Shown: positions 7,510 through 15,335 of the stretch, in pieces
Layout of the letters: every line of letters starts with the position of its first letter
Position numbering within the stretch: the first letter of the stretch is position 1
NCBI GenBank assembly: GCA_025934775.1
Contig: JAICWO010000008.1
Span: 124,001-188,000, forward strand
Source of the DNA: Gemmatimonadaceae bacterium
Lineage (GTDB): Bacteria; Gemmatimonadota; Gemmatimonadetes; Gemmatimonadales; Gemmatimonadaceae
DNA: 64,000 nucleotides
Direction: 5' to 3'
Position numbers and translations under genes: made by a program
Notes under the pieces: generated by a model
Seen by the model: only the letters and a program-made list of their open reading frames with translations
Database searches by the model: none
What the model was told of the DNA's origin: nothing

Positions 7510-8140
7510 GCGTCGGCAGGCGAAGCCCGAACGTGCCGGGCTTTCGCACGACGATTCCACCGAACGACGCCGCGAGCTGATCGGCGTACGCGCCGCGAGA
7601 TTCCGGCGGCGCGTCGCTCCCCGGCGACAAGCGGTACTCGACCGTCACCCATTGCTCGTCGGACTCGGTAATGGCGCGCAGTGCGGCGCCCGCCCGTTGC
7701 GCGGCGAGCTTCGCCTCGAGCAGGAGCAGCGTGAGGGCGCGCACGAGCGCCCAGCGCTCGACCCGCACCGGTTCCACGTACCGCGTCGGCACGATCGTCA
7801 CCGGTAAGTCTCGGACGTCGTGCAGAAAACGATGAATCGCCAGCACGTCGGCGATCACGTCGTCGAGAATCAGCGCCTCTTCACCCGGCACGTCGTCGCG
7901 CGGAAGCAGCCGCACCATGCGACTGCAGTCCTCCAGGCGAGCGAGATCCGCGGCCAAGCTCTCGAAGCCCGGAGCGCCGCCGTCCGGCGGGAGATCGCCC
8001 AATTGAAACAGCTCGACGATGGCCGAGAGCGAGCCGATGCGATTGTTCAGCGCGTGGTGCAAGCCCTGGAGCGCCTGCTCGACGAGGGCGGCCCATTCCA
8101 GCTCGGGATCTCTCCCCCCCACGTTCGCGTCGTGCATCAC
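7478..8140 (-). CDS. Degenerate histidine-kinase / phosphotransferase-like protein
   Basis: A 220-residue cytoplasmic protein with no sensor domain. Residues 22-45 (A-L-Q-G-L-H-H-A-L-N-N-R-I-G-S-L-S-A-I) resemble the phosphoacceptor H-box helix of His kinases (H-x-L-N-N-x-L). The rest keeps the order of an ATPase domain but lacks clear N, G1 and G2 boxes. Small H-box proteins with a degenerate ATPase domain can act as phosphotransferases of the ChpT type; that is inference. It is transcribed away from motA and overlaps the csrA end by 32 nt. Substrate and partner are unknown. Confidence 0.55.
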   Translation of the reverse strand: MMHDANVGGRDPELEWAALVEQALQGLHHALNNRIGSLSAIVELFQLGDLPPDGGAPGFESLAADLARLEDCSRMVRLLPRDDVPGEEALILDDVIADVLAIHRFLHDVRDLPVTIVPTRYVEPVRVERWALVRALTLLLLEAKLAAQRAGAALRAITESDEQWVTVEYRLSPGSDAPPESRGAYADQLAASFGGIVVRKPGTFGLRLPTLKARRAADRQ

Positions 8141-8153
8141 GATGCCGCGTCCC

Positions 8154-8180
8154 TACAGATCGCCCGCTGTCCGCCGATAC
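8154..8180 (+). promoter_or_regulatory. FliA (sigma-28) promoter of motAB
   Basis: TACA at 8154-8157, a 15-nt spacer, and GCCGATAC at 8173-8180 match the flagellar sigma-28 consensus TAAA-N15-GCCGATAA at 10 of 12 positions with exact spacing. It lies about 40 nt upstream of the motA start on the same strand, between motA and the divergent kinase-like gene. FliA itself is encoded at 368-1120, so motAB is probably a late flagellar operon. Confidence 0.75.
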
Positions 8181-8218
8181 TGCCAATATCCCGCACACGC
8201 GCCACCCGCGAGACTCTC

Positions 8219-9073
8219 GTGTTCGTCATCGTCGGACTCATCGTCGTTTTCGGAAGCATTCTCTTCGGCTTCACGATGCATCACGGCCACATCGTCGTGC
8301 TGCTGCAGTGGTCGGAGTTCGTCATCATCGGCGGCGCCGCCGGCGGCGCGTTTCTGGTGAGCAATCCGATGACGGTGGTGGTCGGAAGCATCAAGAGCTC
8401 GCTCGCGCTGCTCAAACCTAATCCTTATAGCGAGAAGGCGTACGCGGAATTGTTGCAAGTACTCTATGATGTGTTTCAGAAGGCTCGCAAGGACGGTCTC
8501 GTCGGGCTCGAGACGCACATCGAGGAGCCGGACAAGAGCGAGATCTTCAAGAAGTATCCGTTCTTCCGCGCGCACCATCACGCGCTGCCTTTTCTCTGTG
8601 ACACGCTCAAGGTGCTGCTGACGGGCGCGGTCGAGGATCATCATCTCTCCGAGATCCTCGACCTCGATCTCGAGCGGCAGCACGAGGAAGCGCGCGCGAT
8701 TCCGGTGGCGATGTCCAAGATCGGCGACGCGCTGCCGGGGTTCGGCATCGTGGCGGCAGTGCTCGGCGTCGTGATCACCATGGCGTCCATCGGGGGCACG
8801 GCGAGCGAGATCGGCGAGAAGGTCGCCGCGGCGCTCGTCGGCACGTTCCTCGGCATTTTGCTCTCGTATGGCGTCGTGAACCCGCTCGCCAGCGCGATCG
8901 AGGCGCGGCTGCGCGCGGAGAGCGATTACATGAGCTGCATTCGCACCGCGCTGCTCGCGTTCGCGCGCGGCGACGCGCCGATGACCTGCGTGGAGTTCGC
9001 GCGGCGCAACATCGAGCCGGTGGAACGTCCCACGTTCGCCGAGCTCGAGGCGCTCACGCGCAAGGCAGCCTGA
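8219..9073 (+). CDS. motA: Flagellar motor stator protein MotA
   Basis: A 284-residue inner-membrane protein. It begins V-F-V-I-V-G-L-I-V-V-F-G-S-I-L-F-G-F (helix 1), continues with E-F-V-I-I-G-G-A-A-G-G-A-F-L (helix 2), a cytoplasmic domain of about 100 residues, then P-G-F-G-I-V-A-A-V-L-G-V-V-I-T-M and A-A-L-V-G-T-F-L-G-I-L-L-S-Y-G (helices 3 and 4), the standard MotA order. The GTG at 8219 matches the family start just before helix 1; upstream in-frame codons run through the kinase-like gene on the other strand. With MotB it forms the proton-conducting stator. motB begins 1 nt after the stop. Confidence 0.95.
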   Translation: MFVIVGLIVVFGSILFGFTMHHGHIVVLLQWSEFVIIGGAAGGAFLVSNPMTVVVGSIKSSLALLKPNPYSEKAYAELLQVLYDVFQKARKDGLVGLETHIEEPDKSEIFKKYPFFRAHHHALPFLCDTLKVLLTGAVEDHHLSEILDLDLERQHEEARAIPVAMSKIGDALPGFGIVAAVLGVVITMASIGGTASEIGEKVAAALVGTFLGILLSYGVVNPLASAIEARLRAESDYMSCIRTALLAFARGDAPMTCVEFARRNIEPVERPTFAELEALTRKAA

Positions 9074-9074
9074 C

Positions 9075-9893
9075 GTGCGCCAGGGCGATCGCCGGCCGAT
9101 CATCGTCGTCAGGAAGAAAAAGCAGGCTCACGCCAGCCATCACGGCGGCGCGTGGAAGGTCGCGTACGCCGACTTCGTGACGGCCATGATGGCGTTCTTC
9201 ATGGTGATGTGGATTCTTGGAATGGATCAGCGGCTGCGGAATTCGATCGAGGGCTACTTCGCGAATCCGATCGGCTACAAGAAGGGCTACACGGCGGGCA
9301 AGAGCCCGTTGTCGTCCGGCATGTCGCCCATGGCGCTCTCGACGACGCCGCTCAGGCTCGTGACCCGCCAGGAGGAGAAAGCCCAGCTCGACTCCACGGG
9401 CGGCCGGATCAAATCGAAGCTCGCGAAGGCTGGCCTCACCGCGATTGGCGATCGTATCGAGATCGTCGAGACGCAGACCGGGCTCCGCATCGAGCTCGCG
9501 GACGCCGCGAAGGGCCAGGACTTCTTCCCGATGGCCTCCGCCACGATGTCGAAGACGATGCACAATACGCTCGAGATCATCGGGCAGGAGCTCGCCCCGC
9601 TCCGGAATCCCGTCATCATCGAAGGACACACGGACGCGGCGCAGTACGCCGGCCTCTACTCGAACTGGGAGCTCTCCGCCGACCGCGCCAACGCGGCGCG
9701 GCGCGTGCTCGAGTCGAGCGGGTTGAACGAAGCACGCATCGTCGAAGTGCGCGGGCTCGCCGATCGCCAATTGCGGGATCCCGAGAATCCGCTCGATCCG
9801 CGGAACCGTCGCATCACGATCTTCCTGCCGTTCACGACGAGTGGACCGGCGAGCGATACATCGACTGTCGTGGGGAAGACCTCGAGCAGCTGA
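9075..9893 (+). CDS. motB: Flagellar motor stator protein MotB
   Basis: A 272-residue protein with a basic N-terminus, one membrane helix and a periplasmic OmpA-like domain. The plug-helix region reads W-K-V-A-Y-A-D-F-V-T-A-M-M-A-F-F-M-V-M-W; Asp33 is the proton-binding residue. The C-terminal half has the peptidoglycan-binding pattern V-I-I-E-G-H-T-D-A and L-S-A-D-R-A-N-A-A-R, ending D-P-R-N-R-R-I. It anchors MotA to the wall. Starts with GTG right after motA. The proton rather than sodium type is inferred from helix composition. Confidence 0.94.
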   Translation: MRQGDRRPIIVVRKKKQAHASHHGGAWKVAYADFVTAMMAFFMVMWILGMDQRLRNSIEGYFANPIGYKKGYTAGKSPLSSGMSPMALSTTPLRLVTRQEEKAQLDSTGGRIKSKLAKAGLTAIGDRIEIVETQTGLRIELADAAKGQDFFPMASATMSKTMHNTLEIIGQELAPLRNPVIIEGHTDAAQYAGLYSNWELSADRANAARRVLESSGLNEARIVEVRGLADRQLRDPENPLDPRNRRITIFLPFTTSGPASDTSTVVGKTSSS

Positions 9894-9902
9894 CGGATCT
9901 CG

Positions 9903-11129
9903 TCACGCGGCCGCGAGCGAGACTTGCTCCGTCGCCCACTGCAACGCATCGAGATAGATCCTCGGGAGCGCCTCATCCGCGACGCCGGTGCTGATCGCGA
10001 GCTCGCGCGCGGCATCCCAGTCGGCGTGCTCGTACGCTTGGACGAGCCGAAGCGGTGCGCCGAGCGGCCCGGAGGACTTGAGCAGCGCGCCGCGAATCTC
10101 GTCGCTCAGCTCCAATCGAGCGACGATCGTCTCCATCGGCATCTCGAGCAAGGTGTCGAGCAGCGACAGCAGCCCGACGATGAACGCGGAGCCCACGTTG
10201 CGCGGCTCGCTCGAGTTGAGCGCGACCAGCTCGCACATCCGCGCTCGGGTGATCGCGGCCATCGCGAGCTCGCGTGTCACGTCGCCTTTGCGGCCGAGCG
10301 ACGCGACGAGAATCACGGACAGCCATCGGTGCAGCGCGTCGCGTCCAATCAGCCGGATCGCGTGCGGAATCGAGCTGACGCCGCGCCCGCCGACCGCCGC
10401 CGCGTTCACGATGCGCAGCAGCTTGTAGCAGAGCGCGAGGTCCGACTGGAACGCGGCCTCGAGCTCCGGATCGGAGGTGCCGGGATCCTGCAGCAGATTC
10501 AGAAGCCGCATCGTCGCGAGCTGGCCCGCCGACACGTCGGTCTTGGTGAGCGTCTCCGGGCGGCTGAACAGATATCCCTGAAAGAGCACGAAGCCGAGCT
10601 CCGTGCACATGTCGCGCACCGTTGCCGTCTCCACACGCTCGGCGAGCAGACGCACGTCGGCATCGGCGAGCTGTGCAACGACCTGCTCCAGGTCGCGCCG
10701 CGAGCGGTTCAGCACGTCGATCTTGACGATCGATGCCACTTCGAGGAGCGGGCGCGAGTGCGCTTCGACGATGTAGTCGTCGAGCGCGAGACGGTACCCT
10801 TCGCGCACCATCCGGCGGCAGGCCTCGATCGTCTCCTGCGTTCGCTCGACGGTCTCGAGCAGCTCGATCACGACGGCGTGGGGGTCGAAGAGGCGCCAAC
10901 TGTCATTCAACAGTTGCCCACGCGAGAAGTTGATGAACGCGACCGCATTCCCGGCGAGCGACGGCAAGCCCATTCCGAGGAGTGCCGTGACGATGACTTC
11001 GGCGCTCATGAAGCCGTCTTCACCGTCGGCGCGCACGATCGACTCGTTGCGGCGGTACAGGAGCTCGTACCCGACGAGCCCGCGCTTCAGCTCGAAGATC
11101 GGCTGGCGGGCAACGTGGATCGAGCTCAT
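9903..11129 (-). CDS. EAL-HDOD domain signalling protein
   Basis: A 408-residue cytoplasmic protein of the YuxH/CdgJ architecture. It begins I-H-V-A-R-Q-P-I-F-E-L-K-R-G-L-V-G-Y-E-L-L-Y-R, where E-L-L-Y-R replaces the catalytic E-A-L, and the first 200 residues form a degenerate EAL domain. The second half, with L-L-R-I-V-N-A-A-A and I-P-H-A-I-R-L-I-G-R-D-A-L, is an HDOD domain. Such proteins usually bind rather than hydrolyse cyclic-di-GMP and influence motility; in Vibrio CdgJ acts on motility. It converges with motB, 9 nt apart, which fits a motility role (inference). Confidence 0.85.
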   Translation of the reverse strand: MSSIHVARQPIFELKRGLVGYELLYRRNESIVRADGEDGFMSAEVIVTALLGMGLPSLAGNAVAFINFSRGQLLNDSWRLFDPHAVVIELLETVERTQETIEACRRMVREGYRLALDDYIVEAHSRPLLEVASIVKIDVLNRSRRDLEQVVAQLADADVRLLAERVETATVRDMCTELGFVLFQGYLFSRPETLTKTDVSAGQLATMRLLNLLQDPGTSDPELEAAFQSDLALCYKLLRIVNAAAVGGRGVSSIPHAIRLIGRDALHRWLSVILVASLGRKGDVTRELAMAAITRARMCELVALNSSEPRNVGSAFIVGLLSLLDTLLEMPMETIVARLELSDEIRGALLKSSGPLGAPLRLVQAYEHADWDAARELAISTGVADEALPRIYLDALQWATEQVSLAAA

Positions 11130-11290
11130 CGCGATGGCTCGCGATGAACCGCGGTGCTGTGGAATCGACGCTCGACAGGGATGAGCACGAGCACGCGTTT
11201 CACCTTCGGCGGTGGGAACGTCACACCTGGTTGCCCGGGTTGCTTGAGAGCAGTACGGTATTTCAACCTCATCAGCCCCCGGGACGTATC

Positions 11291-11920
11291 ATGCTCGTGC
11301 TAGGAGCCTTCCAATTGATTATCGGCGCGACGAGCCTCGGCTTGACCGCGCGTGCACCAATCGCGGACGTCGGTGACACGACGGTGCCGGCGGCGGTCGT
11401 TCGGATTGGCGCCCAGACGAGCGACTCCGCGCTCCGCGATCTCGTGCGGGCGCCGGTGGACACGCCGCACACGCGCCGGCGCAAGGTGATCGAGGTGAGC
11501 GACTGGTATTCGCGCCGGCTCACGATTCACCGCTACGTGGCGTACGCGACGATTCCGGTCTTTGCGCTGCAATGGGCCGCGGGCGATCAGCTCTATCACA
11601 AGAGCTCCGCCGCGCCGACGTGGGCCAAGACCATGCACCGCGTCGGAGCGACGGCGCTGGCTGGCATGTTCACGGTCAACACGGCGACCGGACTCTGGAA
11701 TCTCTGGGACTCGCGCAGCGTACCCCAGGGCCGTGCGCTGCGGACCGTGCACGCGCTCGCGATGCTCACGGTGGACGCCGGCTTCACGTGGGCGGGCGCC
11801 AAGTTGTCGAACGAGGCGGAGACCGACAACAATGCCCGTCGGCTACACCGCGAAGTGGCGTTATCGTGCATGGGGCTGACGGTCGTCAGTGGCCTGGCCA
11901 TGAAACTCTGGAATCACTGA
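11291..11920 (+). CDS. Four-helix membrane protein with one His per helix, b-type cytochrome-like
   Basis: A 209-residue membrane protein of no named family that I recognise. After an N-terminal hydrophobic segment and a soluble stretch, four helices begin near residues 80, 116, 154 and 186, each introduced by a histidine: T-I-H80-R-Y, T-M-H116-R-V-G, T-V-H154-A-L and R-L-H186-R-E. That layout suits axial ligation of heme b on one membrane side, as in cytochrome b561-like proteins; heme binding is inference. The ATG at 11291 was chosen because it opens a hydrophobic segment; codons upstream overlap the leader of the divergent gene. First gene of a redox group with the following three. Confidence 0.6.
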   Translation: MLVLGAFQLIIGATSLGLTARAPIADVGDTTVPAAVVRIGAQTSDSALRDLVRAPVDTPHTRRRKVIEVSDWYSRRLTIHRYVAYATIPVFALQWAAGDQLYHKSSAAPTWAKTMHRVGATALAGMFTVNTATGLWNLWDSRSVPQGRALRTVHALAMLTVDAGFTWAGAKLSNEAETDNNARRLHREVALSCMGLTVVSGLAMKLWNH

Positions 11921-11930
11921 ACGGGACGAT

Positions 11931-12431
11931 ATGAGCGCACCTCACGCGTTGGTCGCACTGTGCAAGCCCTGGGCGGACTACTACAGCGACTCCAAGGGCG
12001 CCGAGACGGTCGTGCAGTTTCTGCACATTGGCGGACTGTTGCTCGCGGGCGGGCTCGCGATCGCGGCCGACCGCGGCACGTACCGCACCATGCGCCACGC
12101 GGCGACCGACCGCCTCTCGCACCTGAAGGAGGTCTCGGCGGTGCACCGCTGGGTGCTCACCGGGCTGGCCGTCGTGGTGGTCAGCGGCATCGCGCTCTTC
12201 GCATCGGATGTGGACACCTTCTTCGGTTCCTGGATCTTTTGGACGAAGATGGGATTAGTGGTATTGCTGCTGCTCAATGGATGGCTGATGACGCGGTCCG
12301 AGCACGCGCTGGCGCTGGATCCCAGCGAGAGCTCGCCGCAATGGCGACGAATGCACCGGGCCGCGATCACGAGTCTCACGCTGTGGTTCATCATCACGGC
12401 GTTCGGGGTTGCGCTCGTCAATCTTGCGTAA
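11931..12431 (+). CDS. Four-helix membrane protein with conserved His, possible cytochrome b subunit
   Basis: A 166-residue membrane protein with four helices at about 27-46, 71-91, 100-120 and 142-163. Histidines sit in or at the ends of helices 1 (H32), 2 (H72) and 4 (H142), so it may carry heme or interact with the preceding His-rich protein. It resembles small CopD/DUF2214-like integral proteins in pattern, without a secure family. It starts 10 nt after the previous gene and is followed after 10 nt by a Rieske gene, which supports a joint electron-transfer role. Confidence 0.6.
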   Translation: MSAPHALVALCKPWADYYSDSKGAETVVQFLHIGGLLLAGGLAIAADRGTYRTMRHAATDRLSHLKEVSAVHRWVLTGLAVVVVSGIALFASDVDTFFGSWIFWTKMGLVVLLLLNGWLMTRSEHALALDPSESSPQWRRMHRAAITSLTLWFIITAFGVALVNLA

Positions 12432-12441
12432 TGAGGAAGCT

Positions 12442-12984
12442 GTGAAGCAGAACGATATCGGTGGTGAGGAACAGGACGCGCTGGCGTGTGACGGCTGCGC
12501 TGTGGTTGGCCGGCGGGGCTTTCTCGTGCGCGCCGGCGCGGCGGCGGCCGGCGTGCTGGTCGCGCTCGGTGCGTTGCCCGCGATGGCCGAAGCGGCGCCG
12601 TTGGAGTTCGTGAAGGCGCTGGGCGGCGGACGACAGGACAAGACGTATCCCATTCCCGCCGCGGACGGCGTGCAGATCGACAAGGACAACGACACGATCC
12701 TCGCCCGCTGGCAGGGGAAGGTGTATTGCTTCAACCTCGGCTGCCCACACCAGAACACCGCGCTGCACTGGTCGGATAAGGACACGCAGTTCGAGTGTCC
12801 CAAGCACCACTCGCGCTTTCTCCCCGACGGCACCTATATCGCGAACAGCGGCCGCGCGACGCGCGACATGGACCGTTTCGCGATCAAGCGCGACGGGAAC
12901 AATGTCGTGGTCAACCTGGATTCGCTCTATCAGGATGATGACGACGAAGCCGCATGGAAGTTGGCGTTCATCAGCGTTTCGTGA
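12442..12984 (+). CDS. Tat-exported Rieske 2Fe-2S protein (no disulfide type)
   Basis: A 180-residue protein. The N-terminus has C-D-G-C, then the twin-arginine stretch G-R-R-G-F-L-V-R-A-G-A-A-A-A and a hydrophobic helix to residue 50, so folded export by Tat is likely. The Rieske centre ligands are C101-P-H103 and C119-P-K-H122, without the extra cysteines of bc1-type Rieske proteins. GTG at 12442 is preferred, with GAGGA at 12433 upstream, over a TTG inside the previous gene. It probably accepts electrons from, or gives them to, the two membrane proteins before it; the partner oxidase is not visible here. Confidence 0.85.
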   Translation: MKQNDIGGEEQDALACDGCAVVGRRGFLVRAGAAAAGVLVALGALPAMAEAAPLEFVKALGGGRQDKTYPIPAADGVQIDKDNDTILARWQGKVYCFNLGCPHQNTALHWSDKDTQFECPKHHSRFLPDGTYIANSGRATRDMDRFAIKRDGNNVVVNLDSLYQDDDDEAAWKLAFISVS

Positions 12985-13008
12985 TCGGCGCTCCCGAATC
13001 CAATTCGA

Positions 13009-13476
13009 ATGACTTGTCGCGATTGCCTCAGCCGTCGTGAGTTTCTGACCAAGTCCGCCATGGCGGCCGCGGTCCTCGTCGCCGCGGAAGCCTGCGGCGA
13101 TGGGCAGATCGGACCGCCGCAGATCTCCGGGCCCGATCCGCTCAAGCCGCCCGGCGGTCCGTTCCAGATCGCGATTTCCGATTTTCCCGATCTCGCGACG
13201 ACGGGCGTGATCGTCGACATCGGCCGCGTCGCGCCCGAACGGACGCTGATGCGCACCGGACCGGCCACGTTCATCGGACTCTCGCGCATCTGCTCGCACC
13301 AGCAGTGCACGATCGACATCAAGACGGACCACTATCAGTGCCCGTGTCACCTCTCCGAGTTCACCAGCACCGGCGCGGTGATCCACGGACCGAACGTCGC
13401 GAGCGCGCCAATCGGACCATTGCGACAGCTCGCGATCAGCTTCGATGCATCAACCCAAACGCTGACCGTCGAGTAA
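13009..13476 (+). CDS. Tat-exported Rieske 2Fe-2S protein (bc1-like, with disulfide cysteines)
   Basis: A 155-residue protein starting M-T-C-R-D-C-L-S-R-R-E-F-L-T-K-S-A, a twin-arginine signal preceded by C-x-x-C. The cluster motifs are C95-S-H97-Q-Q-C100 and C111-P-C113-H114: ligands C95, H97, C111 and H114, with C100 and C113 placed to form the stabilising disulfide of high-potential Rieske proteins. A Pro/Gly-rich linker (residues 31-52) separates signal and domain. It is a different Rieske class from the neighbour at 12442, so the group may span two potentials. Confidence 0.88.
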   Translation: MTCRDCLSRREFLTKSAMAAAVLVAAEACGDGQIGPPQISGPDPLKPPGGPFQIAISDFPDLATTGVIVDIGRVAPERTLMRTGPATFIGLSRICSHQQCTIDIKTDHYQCPCHLSEFTSTGAVIHGPNVASAPIGPLRQLAISFDASTQTLTVE

Positions 13477-13524
13477 GTTCGGGCCTGGTTTCGCGCGGGC
13501 GTGAAATCTCGTAGCTTCACGTCC

Positions 13525-14205
13525 ATGTTGATCGGCGTTGCGGGAATGGTCGGCACCGGCAAGACGACGCTCACGCGTGCGCTCGCCGCGCGCTTCGGGC
13601 TGCAGCTCGCGCTGGAGAGTGTCGACGACAACCCGTGGCTCGAGAGCTTCTACGGCGGCGGCTCCGACGAGATGCGGGCGTACGCGCTGCATCTGCAACT
13701 GCACTTCCTCGCCACGCGCTTCGCCAGCATGCGACGGATGCGCGGCCTGGGCGGAAGCTGGATTCTCGACCGCACATGGTACGAGGACGCCGAAGTGTTC
13801 GCGCGTGGTCTGCACGAGCAGGGGCTGATGTCGACGCCGGAGTGGACGCTCTATCGCCGCTTGTACGCCGAGCTGCTCCACTCACCCGCGGCGCGTCCGC
13901 CAAAGCTGCTCATCTATCTGCATGGACCGCTCGACGTCATCGTCGACCGCATTCACACGCGCGGGCGCCCCAAGGAGCGCGACACCGGAATCGAGTACTG
14001 GTCCACGCTGCACGCGCGCTACTCGAGCTGGATCACGGATTTTCAGCACTGTCCGGTGCTGGCGCTGGACGTGCGTGAATACGACCTCATGACCGACGCC
14101 GGCGCGATCGAGGAGATCGCCGGGCGAGTCAGGCTTCAGCTCGAGGGGGAGCTGCCTCAGACCGAGCTGTGGCCGGCCGTTTCGAGAAGGCGCGTCTTTG
14201 CGTGA
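13525..14205 (+). CDS. Deoxynucleoside kinase family protein
   Basis: A 226-residue P-loop kinase of the deoxyguanosine/deoxyadenosine kinase type: A-G-M-V-G-T-G-K-T-T (P-loop, Lys13), then E-S-V-D-D-N-P-W-L-E-S-F-Y, the family's substrate-site E-x-x-x-x-N-P-x-L-x-x-F-Y, and I-L-D-R-T-W-Y-E-D-A-E-V-F-A (DR[ST] motif). The lid is R-G-R-P-K-E-R-D. It phosphorylates deoxynucleosides in salvage. ATG 13525 places the P-loop at the usual distance from the start; GTG 13501 would add 8 residues. It sits 25 nt upstream of the first gas vesicle gene, which is not a standard association. Confidence 0.85.
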   Translation: MLIGVAGMVGTGKTTLTRALAARFGLQLALESVDDNPWLESFYGGGSDEMRAYALHLQLHFLATRFASMRRMRGLGGSWILDRTWYEDAEVFARGLHEQGLMSTPEWTLYRRLYAELLHSPAARPPKLLIYLHGPLDVIVDRIHTRGRPKERDTGIEYWSTLHARYSSWITDFQHCPVLALDVREYDLMTDAGAIEEIAGRVRLQLEGELPQTELWPAVSRRRVFA

Positions 14206-14230
14206 CCACCCCATTTTGCCAAGTGAATCG

Positions 14231-15031
14231 ATGACGGATCAAGTGGCCGAATCGGAAATCACATCGCTTCCGTTGTCCGACGGCGGCCGATATGTCTATT
14301 GCATCATCCGCAGCGATCGCCAGCGCGAGTTCGGCTCGATCGGCATCGGCGGCGGCCAGCGCGTCTTCACGGTGGCCTACCAGGACCTCGCCGCCGTCGT
14401 CAGCGACACGCCCATCGTCATCTACGACCCCACACGTGAGAACGTCCTCGCGCACGAATTCGTGAACGAGACCGTCATGCGCGAGCATACTGTGATCCCG
14501 ATGTCGTTCGGCACGGTGTTTCGTTCGGAAGACGACGTCACGGAGCTCCTCCGCTCGACGTATCAAGCGTTCAGCGACGTGCTCGAGAAGATGCAGGACA
14601 AGATCGAGTTCGGCCTCAAGGTGCTCTGGGATCGCGACAAGGTCGTCGCCACGCTCGAGCGCGAGAATGACGAGATCCGGCGTCTCAAGGACGAGATCAG
14701 CCGCCACACGACGACGTCGACCTACTTCGCGCGCATGCAGCTCGGGCGCTTGATCGACTCGGCGATGGAAGAGCTGTCGAGTCGCTACGTGTCGGACATC
14801 CACGAAGCGCTGAAGCCGGTAGCGGTGGCGAGCCGCTCGAACAAGCCGATCGGCGACCGCATGATCTTGAACGCGGCGTTCCTGGTGGACCGCGCGCAGG
14901 AGCAGGCGTTCGACGATCGCGTGAAGGAGACGAGCCGCAAGTACGAGGACGTGCTCGCGTTCAAGTACTCGGGCCCATGGCCGCCGTACAACTTCGTCAA
15001 CATCAAGCTCAAGCTCGAGAAGGCCGACTGA
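14231..15031 (+). CDS. gvpF: Gas vesicle protein GvpF/GvpL family (copy 1)
   Basis: A 266-residue soluble assembly protein. It starts its fold with R-Y-V-Y-C-I-I-R and has V-A-Y-Q-D-L-A-A-V-V-S-D, T-V-M-R-E-H-T-V-I-P-M-S-F-G-T-V-F and the C-terminal S-G-P-W-P-P-Y-N-F-V, all typical of the family. A charged coiled coil lies near residues 140-165. GvpF/L proteins bind GvpA and are required in early vesicle assembly. This is the most canonical of three copies in the cluster; whether to call it F or L cannot be decided from sequence alone. gvpG starts 1 nt after the stop. Confidence 0.9.
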   Translation: MTDQVAESEITSLPLSDGGRYVYCIIRSDRQREFGSIGIGGGQRVFTVAYQDLAAVVSDTPIVIYDPTRENVLAHEFVNETVMREHTVIPMSFGTVFRSEDDVTELLRSTYQAFSDVLEKMQDKIEFGLKVLWDRDKVVATLERENDEIRRLKDEISRHTTTSTYFARMQLGRLIDSAMEELSSRYVSDIHEALKPVAVASRSNKPIGDRMILNAAFLVDRAQEQAFDDRVKETSRKYEDVLAFKYSGPWPPYNFVNIKLKLEKAD

Positions 15032-15032
15032 C

Positions 15033-15335
15033 ATGGGTCTCCTCTCGAACCTCCTGTTCTTTCCGGTGACCGGTCCCGTCGCGGGGATCAAGTGGTCGCT
15101 GGGGAAAGTGCAGAAGGTGGTCGAGGAAGAGCTGACCGACGACACCGCGATCAAGCAGGATCTCATGGAGCTGCAGATGCAGCTCGAGCTCGGCGACATC
15201 GACGACGACGAGTACGCCCGCCGCGAGTCGGAGATCATGGGGCGACTGCGCGACGTCCGCGCGTGGCGCGAGCGGCTCGGCAAGGCGACGAGCGGCGGTC
15301 CGGTCCGCGTCGCGCGCGATACCGACGAGGAGTGA
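15033..15335 (+). CDS. gvpG: Gas vesicle protein GvpG
   Basis: A 100-residue protein starting M-G-L-L-S-N-L-L-F-F-P-V-T-G-P-V-A-G-I-K-W-S-L-G-K, the GvpG hallmark, then an acidic helical region with D-L-M-E-L-Q-M-Q-L-E-L-G-D-I-D-D-D-E-Y. GvpG is an essential small accessory protein in vesicle assembly, commonly next to gvpF. It overlaps the following ATPase gene by 4 nt (GTGA), so the two are likely translationally coupled. Confidence 0.93.
   Translation: MGLLSNLLFFPVTGPVAGIKWSLGKVQKVVEEELTDDTAIKQDLMELQMQLELGDIDDDEYARRESEIMGRLRDVRAWRERLGKATSGGPVRVARDTDEE

Noticed and set aside
7820-8218. N-terminal extension of MotA
   Set aside because: The first 133 residues are antisense to the kinase-like gene. 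MotA begins at helix 1 (GTG 8219) after the sigma-28 promoter.
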